Part shown: piece by piece, positions 44,101 through 56,300 of the stretch
Layout of the letters: each line of letters begins with the position of its first letter
How positions within the stretch are numbered: position 1 is the first letter of the stretch
Source of the DNA: Sacculina carcini
Lineage: Eukaryota; Arthropoda; Thecostraca; Sacculinidae
DNA: 64,000 nt
Reading direction: 5' to 3'
NCBI GenBank assembly: GCA_916048095.2
Contig: OU696594.1
Location: 4,455,781 to 4,519,780 of the forward strand
Notes under the pieces: model-generated
What the model was told of the DNA's origin: nothing
Databases searched by the model: none
Seen by the model: only the letters and a program-made list of their open reading frames with translations
Made by a program: the position numbers and the translations under genes

Positions 44101-45970
44101 ACCTGTGCGTTATCGCAGTGTCTCGTTTCTCCTCGACACTTCTAGGGGGAGGGCCCTGTAGGCGCCATTCGTTCCATGTAAATATTAATGTGTTATATTC
44201 TTGTATTTAGGCGCACACTTATATTATATATATACATGCTACGTTATTCGTTAAACTGTGGTATAAATTTGATGAAAAATGTTGTAGCACGTTATTCCAA
44301 ACTATTGTATGAGCGAAACATGTGTAGTGTATTGAACCATGTCCTAGGGAACCACACATAATTAAAACATATTCTTGTTTTGTGTTTAAATGTTTTGTAT
44401 ATATGCATAAGTGACGTTAGTATAGTTTTCGAATTGTGTACGTCCATGTTCGCTTGTTCATATGCATCAACGTGCATGTGTATTTGCTGTTCATATGTGT
44501 TGCCTATTTAGATATACTGTAATGTATTGTGCATGTGGATGTACGTGTTGCGCCCCGGTCCTCTATTCATTTAGTCGCGTGCTTTGCGCAAAAGCACAAC
44601 CGTTTAGACCAATATCAGCTCGAGTTTATGTGGTTGTCGGACACACTTCCGGCGCGCTCCGACAACGGCATGAATCATCGGGCTATATAAGGGGGCGCAG
44701 AATGCTGAGTGAGATCATTGTTCCTGCGCACTCGCCACTCTCTCCAGCAACACTGCAAGCACATCTACAGCTGCTCCTCTGCAATACTCGCCTTGTGTTT
44801 AATGTTATTTCGCCGTGCTGTTTTGCCAGTCTACGCTGTACTTGCTAATACACTGGAAAAACCCAGCTGCTTTTTCTGCACTGTAACGGATCCATAACAT
44901 CTCTTCACGCCTTTTTAAAGGCGCATCGTTTAGCGATTACACCTCATATGCGCCTTTATAAAGGCCAATTCTGTCAACGAATTCCGCAATTTTACGCCTT
45001 GCTAAAGGTGACTAATTAGTGAATTCTTGCGCAATCGCGGTGGCCGTGTGCAACACTCCGTGCAGCTGGTTTTTTACGCCGGTTGCCATGGCTACCAACA
45101 ACGTGTCCTTTCATCACTCAATATAACTCAAGAAGCATATTCATTAGAAACATCAAACCATCTGACAAGCACAAACACACGCACGCTCAAAAGCATACCC
45201 ACAATATGATAATTGTTTTATGGATTTTAAGAAAAAAATTGTTTTTTTTCGCCAACCACTAAAATTCCGACACAAAGCGAGCCCTTAATATTATTATTAT
45301 AATTATTAATTACAGGAAAATTCAATAGCATGGGGGAAGAGTGCAAGTGCACTATTACCACCCTGCGGTGGCCCCATGTACTGTAACTGCCTAAAAGATA
45401 TATGTAGCTTGATAAATAAGTTTAGTATGTAATCACTAGGGCTGTCAAAAAGTAACCTTAAAATGGGAAATAACAACTCTATTTTCGAGAAAAAGTAACC
45501 TAAAAATTAACCTAAAAATTAACCTAAAAATTAACCTAAAAACTAATCTCTCAAAAAAGACAAATTTCTTCGAGAAAGAAACCATTGACCCACACCATAA
45601 TACCCGTTCTATTGTCATTTTTAGAGCAAACTTCCAAAATGTGACCAAAAATCGCAAAGATATACATAACCATTAAAAAATAAACGAAAAACCAAAGGTT
45701 AACGTATTTAAAACAATATCGCAACAGTGTCCTTTATATTGCCTCGGACAATTCACAAAAAGTCTTTTGGATAAAAAAGTAACCTAATACTCTTAGTAGC
45801 TAAGCTTGCAAATGTCAGAAAATGCTAGAAGTAAAAATCGAATCAATTACATCATTTGACAAAACCTTGTATTAGAATATGTACCAATAACATCGAGACA
45901 ATTGAGCAAGGTAAAGTTGTATGTATTTATAAAGCGCAAATATTCACACTCTCACACACACAAACACACT

Positions 45971-46031
<61 letters not shown>

Positions 46032-49000
46032 ACAAGGTGATTTATTGAACATATATAGATGCATGAATGACACGGTCAACACAGACGACATCGGATTAGT
46101 TTTTCAAGGAAATATCCGTAGAGGACACTAAAAAAACTGAGGAAAACACGTTGTCGAAAAGATGTAAAAAAGTATAGTTTCCCGTTTAGGAGCGTAGATA
46201 AGTGGAACCAATTAGACAGCAAAATATTTGAAGCTAGAAATTTAAGTTCCTTCAAAAATATGTTAGATAAATTATGGAAAAGAGACGGGACAGCACGAGC
46301 TTAGCTCATATCCTGTAGAACAACTATGTGAGTACAACTATGTGAGTACACACACACACAAACACACACACACACACACACACACAGACACACACACAGA
46401 CACACACACAAGAAGAGAATCCATCAAGCAAGCACATTGCATTAAGATAGACCTCTCGATAGCTGCTGAAGTAGTTTGGTATTTGTGCAGAGAATGGTGT
46501 GTACTGAAAGATATTCCTTTGTTGGTTACGTTGGCAATTCTAAACAAATCGATGCATTAAGCGTTTTTGATGTAGCCAATTTTTTTTCACACGCATCGTT
46601 GCTGATGTCCATGTCTGTTTAATGCTCAATTTTGAAAGTCATGCTAATTGACCATTTGGACCTTCTGACCTCACATCCCATCTCTTTTCATCTTCATCCA
46701 GATTTATACCGTATTTGTGTGTTTTATCTGTCAAAAATAACCAAAAACCGGTATCAAGTCACCTAATAACTAGAAAAATGACTAAAAGTAACCTAAAGAT
46801 GAAAATGTAACTTTTGGTAACTTGATAACTTTTTAATAACTTTTTAATAAATCACCATATACAAGTTTTGTTTATGATGGTTTAAGTATTTTATGAAAAA
46901 GTGACCTTTAGGTGAAGAAGTAACTTTATGAATTTTTGACATACCTGGTGATCCTAACCCAAGCGAAGCACAAAAAATCAACCAGAAAAAATATATATAG
47001 AAAATATAGAAATATAGATACTGTAAAAATGAAGATAAAACAATAGTTAAAAATAAAATATATAAAGTTAAAAATTCAAAATCATAAGTTAAAAATTCAA
47101 AATGAAAAGTTAATTAAAAATATTAAAATGCAAAATCAAAAGTTAAATCTTAAAAATTAAACATTCAAATAAAAAATAAGAAATCGAAAACTAAACAAAT
47201 TAATATAATTTCAATTTTTTTATAAGAAATAATAAAGAAATATAGACAAAAAATTGACTTACAATGGAGAGTTTACTTGGAAGCAAGTGGTCAAGGAAAG
47301 TTGATTCATTGACGAAGATTTGTTTTGCATACGAGTTGGAGAGTGCATCAGTCTTTGCTTATTGGCTATGCATGTCCTGCTTGTCGCTGACAAAGCTACA
47401 CAGCAATCTCTTGAGTCCCCGAGCGTCAGACAATCGCTTGAATCAGAACACTTTCCCAGCTCAGGCTCGGAAAATGATCGATTGCATATACCTACACAAA
47501 TAGCACAGACGCACCAACTAAGAACAGCTCGAAAATGGTTAAAGATTCAAGGTTAAAGGCCTCAAGTGACAGCTGCTACACGGGAAGTAGTCGAAGCTTA
47601 TGAACACACACAGGTGTGTCCCGTGCAGCTCGCTGTCACCGCAGAGCCGACCCTCTCCACGCTATGGCGCCACAAGGACGGAAGACGTATTAGAGAGGAC
47701 CACCTCCCCAGAATGCATGACACAACACATGACTGATATCTGGTCAAATAATTTACTGCTGGGTGGACAGAGGCTGCTGGATTATATAATTCACCCAAGA
47801 AATTCTGCTCCGTTGGGTTTTGAACCACGGACCTCCCGCTTTTGAGGCGGGTGTGCTACCACTACACCACGGACCTCCCGCTTGTGAGGCGGGTGTGCTA
47901 CCACTATAGCACGGAGTTCAACACGGTGGTCTGGAAGTATGATAATACGACCAGGCGACAACTAGCTGTAACAGGGTTCTTCAGTGTTAGAACCGTTTTT
48001 CAAATCAGCAGTCAGTTTTCACACCCCATCTTGGATTTTTGATAACCATGATGAAAATATACAAACACAAACGACGTAATAACAAAACTTTTTCATTCAA
48101 GATTCATTCATACAACTTACAATTCGTGAAAGACATTGGCTCACAATCTGGGGGTAATTTACCCCCATGGGTGCACCCTTGTTAATTAGCCCATGGGTAA
48201 AATAAAGAGTTAAATTTAATGAATAAAAAATAAAAAATATAAAAATTAACAATAATAAATAAATAATAACAATATTGAAAATGAAAACATGAAAATATAA
48301 GAAATAAAAAATTGGGTAATTATACAATATTTTGGGGTAATAGTGGGATGGCATATATGTGTGTCTTAGTTTAGCCATATATATCAATGTTGACAACATT
48401 TTGTTAAAGGGGTAACATGCTTAATGTGGCTGGCTAAATTGGGTAACAAGTTGAAAAATAAGTTGAAAACCACTGCTTTAAGAGGACAGATTTTTTCCAA
48501 AACAAAATATAACGTATAGGTAAAATATGGGAATCCGGAATCTTCGCACCTCTTAGGAACCAGGATCTCACCCCTTAGGAGCCAGGATCTCACCCCCGGT
48601 TAAGAACCCCTGATATAGCTAGTGTAGACTGTACAGTGATGTGAACAACATATCACTTTGACACAATATAAGCTTGGCTCACCATTGTACCAGCGTAGAT
48701 TGGGCTTGGATTTTGTCTGGATGAGTTGATCAACATTACCGCTTTCCCACTCACGTACTGCACTCTTCCCGAGCAAAAACTCATCTGATACACTCCTGCA
48801 CACACATACATACACACAAGAGGTCATGGAAGAAAAGTAAAAAGGACTAGATGCTTGAGAGATGTTGAGAAGTATATTTTCCCATATAGGTGTGTTGATG
48901 TCTGGAATCAGTTAGGGTAGGATATTGTAGGAGCTAACAGCGTCGGAACATAAAAAAACGGGTAGTTTATACTTTATAATATGTAACTGTATGTAATAAT

Positions 49001-52000
49001 ATGTAACTGTAACTTTATAATATGTAACTGTGTAACTAAACTGCTGGGTGGACAGGGACTGTTGGATTACAGAATTCGCCCAAAGAAATTCTTCTCCGCC
49101 ACGTTTCGAACCACGAGCCTCCCGATTGTGAGGCGGATGTGCTACCACTACATCACGGAGTCCAACAACAATGAATATCACTGTCAAATGTCAATGTCAA
49201 TATTGGCTTGCTGGAGTACCTGGGCACGTTAGCTTGAGAGTAGCGTAGTTCTTGCATAGGAGGAGCCAGCAGACTCATGATGGACGACTTCGACCCTGGA
49301 GTGATACCTGACCAAAGACATTGCATACTTAATTCTTGTGAACACAGCGAACAAACTCAATCATTCATAAATTTATCTTCGCATCAGCAAAAATGTTATT
49401 CTCCCCGCGTATAATATTCTTTTGAAAATTCAGTAATACTGTATTTGTTGTTCCAAAACACTCAAATGCACTCAAAACATTTTACCCAAAATAAAAATAC
49501 TGACACATCGTTAGTTTTAATGTATTTATATCATAATGAAAACAGACAAAAAAATTAACGATTTGTACACAAAATAAAACCTGTCTGAGGCAAAAAAGGT
49601 GCATATTAACGCTTACCACGGGTATAGCCGATACAGGACAATGATTGGAGGCCCCCGAAGGCAATACTTGGGGTCCCTATTATATACAAAGCACCGTTAT
49701 AATAAGAGCTCGGCATTGGAAATGCAGTAACGAGTAGCCCATCGGTCTCATAGGGACATACGATACTTTTGTGCCGTACTTTATGATAAATATCGATATC
49801 ATGTGTGAGGCAGCAAGGCTTGTCAACATTCTCTTCCCCCGGGGCTACGGGTTCGGGGCGTTTTCTACGGATTTGACCACAGAATTTATGAGAAAAATAT
49901 AATACACCCTGCAAGGATAGATTAACACCAACAGAGCGGATAAATTGAGAAAACGTAATAAATGTTGCATGTACATCCTTTTAATCAAAATTATCCACAT
50001 GTGCACAACAATTTTGAACGCTTTTAGCCAGTGGCGGTGCCAGGAATCTTCCGATGGGGGGAAGGGGCTGAGGGGGGCTAAGGAAAACGTTGAGGGGCTT
50101 GGCGAAGCATAAAAAGCTACATTCGAACGTTGACTACATAATATTATAATAAGGGACTGTGGCACACTTATGGAGTCCTCGAAATTGAACCAAAATTAAT
50201 GGACTTCATTCACAGTGGTAATAAATTGTAATGTCCATGATTATGATTTTTGGGGGGGCTTAGGAGAGGCTTGGCATATTTTTAACACCAGCTAATATAT
50301 ATTAGATAGAGTGCATAAATAATTAATGGTACACATTAGATTCAAGTGCATATATGCTCATTTTGTATTGCGTATAATTCAGGGTGTGTCCAATTATGAA
50401 AAACATTTAGAAGAATATTTTAAGAAAAAAATTCGTCCTCTATTGGTAAAAATGCATGCGGAGGCTTGCTTGCACAAAAATATCGATAATTATCTACACT
50501 TTCCTAGAGAAGTGGTTCGTAATCATTTTCTCTGGCAATGGGTTTCATTTTCTCAGGACCTGGGTTGGCTCCTGTTGCAGGCGTTCGATGGTTAAATTAA
50601 AAAAAAATTTTTTTTTTTTTTATGAGCCAACTTTTCATTTTCCAGACAACAGCGTTGAGAAACCCAATAAAATAATTTATTCCACCAAAATATATCTGAA
50701 GAAGTTACTAGAAACGGAATTAAACGGATTCGGATTTATAATAACATACATTTGTTCTTATGTCCGACCAATTATTTCCCACTTGGAAACATCTCCATTA
50801 CACACAGATTACGGATCACGAAGTACCAGAGGTTCTCAATTTTTTACGGTTCTATACCCCCAACGGATTGTCTGACATGGTCCCATACCCCCTTTACTTG
50901 ACTGTTCAAATAATTATCACCAATCCTATTATTTGCCAGTATGTCTTCCAGATCCACGAGTATTTCAATTGCTTGACTTTACTCTATTATAAATATGGAT
51001 TACCAGGGAAAAATATAACCATTGCTAAGCATTTATTATTTGTAAACGAGTGAATTTGTAATTTGCACAGATACCCATGAATCAAATCCCGGACACCGGC
51101 CTTTGGTTCCCATACCCGTGAGGGTATGGGAACCTTCGGTTAAGAAGCCCTGGTCTAGACGCTGAAAATCTGGGAGAATATTGAACACTGCAAATCACGT
51201 TGCTAACATCAAGAATCACCTTTTTGCTCCTCCCATTCGTAGAGTTTACTGGCAAAGTCGCGACCGATGTAGCCAAACTTGAACTTTCCTCGATCCGTTT
51301 TAACGGTGAGGCTGTCGGTTTTCTGGTTGACCAATATCTTTTTCATACCTTCAATCCTGACCAGTTGGAATTGAACCAAATCACAATGAAACGATGAGCC
51401 GTTTGTGCGAAAACCAACAAGAACAGTTTGAGCAAGCATCTCATTATCACAACAACGTAATCGAAATATAAATTATTATTATTATTACAGGCAAGCCTAG
51501 AGGCATAGGCAAAGTGCAAGCACTATTATCACCTTGCGGAGGCCTCATGTACCGAAAGCGTCCAAAAGCTGTTAAGAGAGAGTTTGAGAAACAAGATTTT
51601 GAAAAATGTTAATCAGATCCATCAAGTTACACCATGTAGAATCAAGAAAAAATGACAGAAAGCCATCCTCGAAAATGTACAAGCCAATGTTAAGTTAAGA
51701 TCAGGGAATCACTGACCATTTTTCTTTGTTGGAACATTTGCTGAGATCTTGATTGTGTTTTTCCTTCTGTCTGTCAACCTAAAATTCAGCCGTATAAAAC
51801 CATTACGATACATTGAAATAAACAATAAAAACTTATCCTCAAACAAAACTTTCAAGCATTCTGGTTCACAGGGGATCTTCCGTTAATTTTTCCTAGAGAT
51901 TAAATATTTACTGAGCGCTGGATAGACATGAAACCACGCCAAACATATCATGATTGGTAGTCAAACAATATCAGCGGTTAAGTTTTCGGATAAAATCCAT

Positions 52001-53236
52001 TTACGATAAGAATGGTAGCAATCATACTTCTGGAACTAAAAACGAGTCTCGAATACCAATGGAAACATCTACTTGAACCAAATCAGTAAAAATGGATCTG
52101 CCAAAGCACAACGCCACTTACTGATAAGCTCACCGATGAGCAATTATTACCCGGAGATCATAATGTCTCATCACTTGTCTTCTCAAATATGTACCAAAAA
52201 CAGTGGCGGCGCCGAGGGGTGCTTGAGGAATCAAGCTCCTCAAGCGTGACAGGCCCCTTCATCCTAAGTCCACAAATAATCCCGACCATAAACATTTTGG
52301 GTGTAGTTGCTCATGTTTCGTAGGGCGAACATTCGTCCCCTTTCCCGGACATGTGCTCATATTGGGAGCTGTCCGGTCTGTCCTGTTCACTTTTATAAAA
52401 TGCTTCAAACGTCCGGGGTTTGTATAGTTAGAGTAGTTATATTCGACATGGTCCCTCTGCTAATGTATAATGGTTCGATCCGCTCCTAAAAACTACAATA
52501 AAAAATTTGTCATTGGTCTATAAAAAGGTAAATTTTTCAATAAAAAGCAAAAATTTTCGCGTGCGCACAAAAAAGTCCCCATCTTAGAGAATCGGAATGT
52601 GGCCACCCTACGTTTCGCTAAGACTCCGCATCTTTTTACTTAGAACCTCACCTCAGCCCCCTCGCCAGAAAAAAATCCTGGCGCCGCCACTGACCAAAAA
52701 CAATTACAGTACAGGAATAGTTGACAATTACAAATAATATCAGAATCAATACCTTGCTAATTTCTTTTTCTAGCCAATTCTGGTCTTTGTCTTTGGGCGA
52801 ACGTTGTGAGGAACGACGTGAATGAGAATCGTGCTCATTTTGAACTTCTGTGTGAGTCGTTACAGCGGGTTCCTGCATATTTTGCGGCGAATGGCCACCA
52901 CAAGTCGCCGATCCGGATGACATCTTCTCTCCGGCTCGTACGACGCCGCGTCGCAATATCTCCATCAGGTCGCATTTGGTTGTCGGAGTGTTGGTCATCG
53001 AGCTTCTGCAGTTAGTGATTGACGAGCCCGGGCATTGTGCGTCCAGCCTGCGAGCGCACCATTGCTGGTACTTCTTGTTGAACTCAGGCTCCAGGCTCTC
53101 TTGCAGCTGTTGTACGTCAACTTCGCCGCGTATACTTGCCAGGGCGCGGCTGATACGCCACTGAGCAAGGCGCCGGCGAAAATCGGCCGGCAAGCTCCGC
53201 TCGTCCGTCGCCCGAACACAGGAGAAGAAAAAAAAA

Positions 53237-53295
<59 letters not shown>

Positions 53296-53308
53296 ACACA
53301 CACACACA

Positions 53309-53339
<31 letters not shown>

Positions 53340-53346
53340 GCGCGCA

Positions 53347-53391
<45 letters not shown>

Positions 53392-56300
53392 CAGACAAGC
53401 ATCAACATCGACACGGTGCTTCCGAAAATGCAGCACATAACGTAGAATGTTTAAGAATCATTCATAAAGCTTTGATTAGAGCGGAGTTTCTGGGTTCGAT
53501 CGAACCCAGGAGTTCGGTGAGTCACTTTCAGTGATTTGGCGGTTTGGTTCCTCTACTTGTATGACTCGTGACGTGAATCACTGCATGGTTAGGAGTGGAT
53601 GCAGCTAATTACGCCACATCGCTTGGCCTTGATATATTGATACTGTCTTGATCGTACGGCATTTGTGATTTTTCTTATAACACTTCAAACACGAAGGGTT
53701 CGATAAATGCCCGTATAACACTTGAGGCGTTCATCTTCTCGATAATGTTATGAACCACTGGATTATGGGCGCAACAAGAGATACATAGTAGACAAACAGG
53801 AACTAACACAAATACATCGACACACAGTGATATTATATTAGACATACCAAGATGATGTCACCATGAAGACTACCATTTAAGTCCTTATTCAGCTAGTCAA
53901 CGGTGAATAACTCATTATAGTAACACAGCATAACAAGTACGCATAGTATGCAACTACGCAACTACGCATACATCAAATACACGTTTGTTGTTGGTTGTTG
54001 TACTAAACTGTCAGTCATTACAATGTATTAATATTTGGACTGCGTATTGTAATGGTAGCACACCCGCCTCACAAGCGGGAGGTTCGTGGTTCGAAACCCA
54101 GCGGAGGAGAATTGCTTTGGTAATTCTATAATCATACAGCCCCTGTTCACCCAGCAGTAAATGGTACCAGATATCAGTCATGTGTTGTCATGCATTCTGG
54201 CAGGTGGTCCTCTCTAATACGTCTTCCGTCCTTGTAGCGACATAGCGTGGAGAGGGTCGGCTCTGTGGTGGCAGCGAGCTGCACGGGACACACCTGTGTG
54301 TTCATAAGCTTCGGCTTCTTCCCATGTAGCAGCTATCATTTGAGGCATTTAACTTTTAATGCATTATGGTTCCTCTAAATAAATCGTTACTATCAGGGTA
54401 ATCAGCACATTACAATCCTATAAAGCATTACTTAATGAAAAGTCAGCATGATTGAAAAATACTGAAGCTGAAATATATATAACCAGAGATGAGATGTTCG
54501 CCGTCATAAGCAGACCCGATACAAGGTCTTATGGAGACCCCAGAAGGCAATACTTGGGACCACAATTATGATTGGAACATCATTATAATAGAGGTCCGAC
54601 TTTGGCTAAATCATGTATAAGACAACGGGGCCAATCAACACTCGCCTCCTCCCAGGTGGGGGGTTCTAGGGGGCGGGTGCTACGGCTCTGGTTAGGAGAT
54701 AAGTTTGTGGTCACTTACAAAAAATGTATAATAAGGTTGATAGTCTGTTAAATTGTCTAACTATATAGTACTTTCTAACAAGGTAGATAGTCTTCTTAAA
54801 TAATCTATCTTTCTGCCTTATCTTAACTAGATCTATCCATCTATCTGAATCAGTGGTTCTTAACCTGTGGTGAATTCCCCTGTTTGATGGGGAATGAAAG
54901 AGTTGTCAAGTGGGAAGCTAAAGGTCGGACAGGACAGGACAACTATGTGTGTTTTTTCAATTCAAATTCGTATATTTCTGTTTCTAATGAGCTCTAATGA
55001 CATTTACTTTAATGTAACAATGAATTTATTAAATTTATCAGCGCTGTTGTGGAAAATGAAGAGATGGCTCATTATGAAGTGGGGAATCAGTGAGAAAAAA
55101 GGTTGAGCACCACTGATCTGAATGATATAATAAGGCGGAAGGTAGAAATGCCTCTTACTGATGCGCGTTTTGAATTACATGCAGATCCTCGTTGCAGAAC
55201 ACTGGTACTTTGTCTCCGCCTTTGACCTGACTTCGAGTGATAGAAAGACTGGAGTACTGGAGAACTGGAGAACATATCTGTTGAACACGGACTTTTCGGG
55301 GATGTATCCACTTCGTCTTCACCAACGGAGGCAAAAGATTCAGGCATAGTGGTACCGCGCCGGGTATAATGCAGTGAAGTAGTGGGGTGCGGCACTTCTT
55401 TTTCCACATACTTGCGGACGGTGGAATTTATTGGACTCAACGGCAGACGGAGATGTTTGCGTCGGGCATGAGTCGATGTCACTGATGAAAGCTGACCTTC
55501 AGCTACCGTGGAGGACGCGACCGCAGGGCATTCCTGGGTGGACAAAACATTCGAGGAAATAACGTAAGTAATCGTTGGACCTCCAGTCTGAAAAGCCAAT
55601 GAAACATCGGTTGTTTGTTTAGTTGACCATTCGAGACGTTATTTTTGCGAGAAAATTTGACATTCATCCACATTGACCGACTCACTGACAATCTGCGGTG
55701 AAAAGGTATATACGCGCATACAATGACACACACACACACACATATGAGTATGGCATATGTGTTAAACTAATGCAATGGTCGTATCGTAGGTCCAGAGCCG
55801 TTGAACTAATGGGCCCCCCGAAGGCAACACTTGGGGCCCCCATTATAAATAAAGCACCATATAATGAATTTATTTATTAGACATAAATAATAATACAAGC
55901 ATAGGTAAAACATCTTAGTAAAAAGGTAAAGGATATACAGATTAAATAAGTGAGCGACCGATACACAGACGCACACACACACACACACAAACACTCGCAA
56001 GGGGCCACTCAACACTCGGCCCCCCTCCCGGCCGGGGGGTACGGGGGGCGGTTGCTACGGCTCTGCGTAGGTCCCTGTCATTAAACCCACCTGCCCATTA
56101 AGCCCATGCTACTTTTCAGGCCTGAAATACTAGGTTTTCAGTAGTAAGGTTCAATGAGCCCAACCATAATTTTTAACTTTCCTCCGGTAGTATTTTTCAA
56201 ATGCTCTGTTTGTTCCACATATACACAATGTTTATTTTTATATTTTCCTATCATTTACGTGTCAATTAAGGGCTTTCATCAAACTATTGCACATATTTGT

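Larger units (their letters stand above)
39035..45100 (+). mobile_element. Whole-looking Ty3/Gypsy element, CsRn1/Kabuki-like clade (Gypsy-1)
   Basis: Two 944-bp LTRs (39035-39978 and 44157-45100) look identical by eye, begin TGTAGG and end ACA, and are flanked by a 4-bp duplication ACGT (39031-39034, 45101-45104). A primer-binding site TGGTGACTCC starts one base after the 5' LTR, close to the tRNA-Trp type used by this clade. A polypurine tract (AGGGGGAGGG) precedes the 3' LTR. The gag finger [19 protein letters not shown] is the CHCC form typical of the CsRn1/Kabuki clade. It looks whole and very young. It lies in a gene B intron, opposite to gene B. Confidence 0.9.

Noticed and set aside
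45976-46026. CRISPR-like or satellite array
   Set aside because: Plain CA dinucleotide repeat bordering a LINE end.
54055-54110. Functional tRNA-Val gene
   Set aside because: The tRNA-like part continues into a repeated SINE body, the acceptor stem does not pair, and five further copies exist.
55625-55690. Possible extra gene B exon ([20 protein letters not shown])
   Set aside because: Good acceptor (TTTTCACCGCAG) but a poor donor, and its phase does not fit exon 3.
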